From SKKY01 sp964622305 (GTDB lineage: Bacteria; Bacillota; Peptococcia; Peptococcales; SKKY01), in NCBI GenBank assembly GCA_964622305.1, contig CAZUPR010000062.1, positions 1 to 5,158 of the forward strand: 5,158 nt of DNA, given 5' to 3'. Below the pieces are notes generated by a model. The model made no database searches, was not told the origin of the DNA, and saw only the letters and a list, made by a program, of their open reading frames with translations. Positions 5,083 through 5,158 of the stretch are shown here, piece after piece. Each line of letters begins with the position of its first letter. Within the stretch, counting starts at the first letter, position 1. The position numbers and the translations under genes are program-made.

Positions 5083-5105
5083 TATTATATCAAGTATTAT
5101 ATCAA
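5083..5105. repeat. 11-bp direct repeat carrying two TATAAT elements
   Basis: TATTATATCAA occurs at 5083-5093 and again at 5095-5105, a 12-bp period. On the minus strand each copy reads TTGATATAATA and contains a perfect TATAAT (5089-5084 and 5101-5096). Either can serve as the -10 element for the FNR-like gene. No convincing -35 hexamer lies 17 bp upstream of the distal copy. Confidence 0.7.
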
Positions 5106-5117
5106 ATATTTTAATTT

Positions 5118-5131
5118 TTGATTCAGGTCAA
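5118..5131. promoter_or_regulatory. FNR-type box TTGAT-TCAG-GTCAA
   Basis: Matches the FNR consensus TTGAT-N4-ATCAA at 9 of 10 informative positions. It lies 76 bp upstream of the start codon of the FNR-like gene, whose recognition helix is FNR-type. From the two possible -10 elements its centre would be near -35.5 or -47.5. The first would overlap the -35 region and favour autorepression. It could also serve a rightward gene beyond the window edge. Confidence 0.6.
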
Positions 5132-5158
5132 ATTGTTTGCCGGCAGATTTTGGTATGA

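Overview
The window looks like an AT-rich chromosomal segment from an anaerobic member of the Bacillota, most likely class Clostridia. The reasons are strong AAGGAGG-type ribosome binding sites, TATAAT promoters, a cobalamin riboswitch controlling late cobamide assembly, Crp/Fnr-type regulators with low-GC Gram-positive character, and a bis-[4Fe-4S] membrane protein. No phage, transposon, CRISPR or other mobile signature was seen. The organism call is an inference from style, not from a database match.

Left half (1-2710, + strand): an apparent B12-controlled operon. An AdoCbl-type cobalamin riboswitch (about 18-182) is followed by an intrinsic terminator (213-247), which together form an attenuator. 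Next come cobT (277-1374), a nicotinate phosphoribosyltransferase of the quinolinate-PRTase-like type (1408-2457), and a small two-helix membrane protein with a very basic tail (2441-2710) that overlaps the previous gene by 17 nt. The two enzymes fit as a cycle: CobT consumes nicotinate mononucleotide (NaMN) and releases nicotinate, and the second enzyme turns nicotinate and PRPP back into NaMN.

Middle (2720-2902, + strand): a tRNA-Leu(GAG) gene with encoded CCA, its own near-consensus promoter, and a strong intrinsic terminator. No terminator was seen between the small membrane protein and the tRNA, so B12-operon readthrough into the tRNA is possible.

Right half (2911-5158): a redox or electron-transfer neighbourhood. 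A Crp/Fnr-family regulator (3570-2911, - strand) is divergent from a NapH/polyferredoxin-like membrane protein (3668-4321, + strand) that carries two cytoplasmic [4Fe-4S] motifs. Their 97-bp intergenic region holds overlapping back-to-back promoters. It also holds a GTNAC-N4-GTNAC palindrome centred at about -41.5 from the predicted start of the Fe-S gene and about 12 bp inside the predicted transcript of the regulator. A second Crp/Fnr regulator (5042-4353, - strand) converges on the Fe-S gene and shares a bidirectional terminator with it. This second regulator has an FNR-like recognition helix, an N-terminal Cys/His cluster and a cysteine aligned with FNR Cys122. Its upstream region carries a 9/10 match to the FNR consensus box.

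I did not find a wholly new system. The most interesting points are the B12-switched nicotinate recycling pair and the two differently specific Crp/Fnr regulators flanking one small Fe-S membrane protein.
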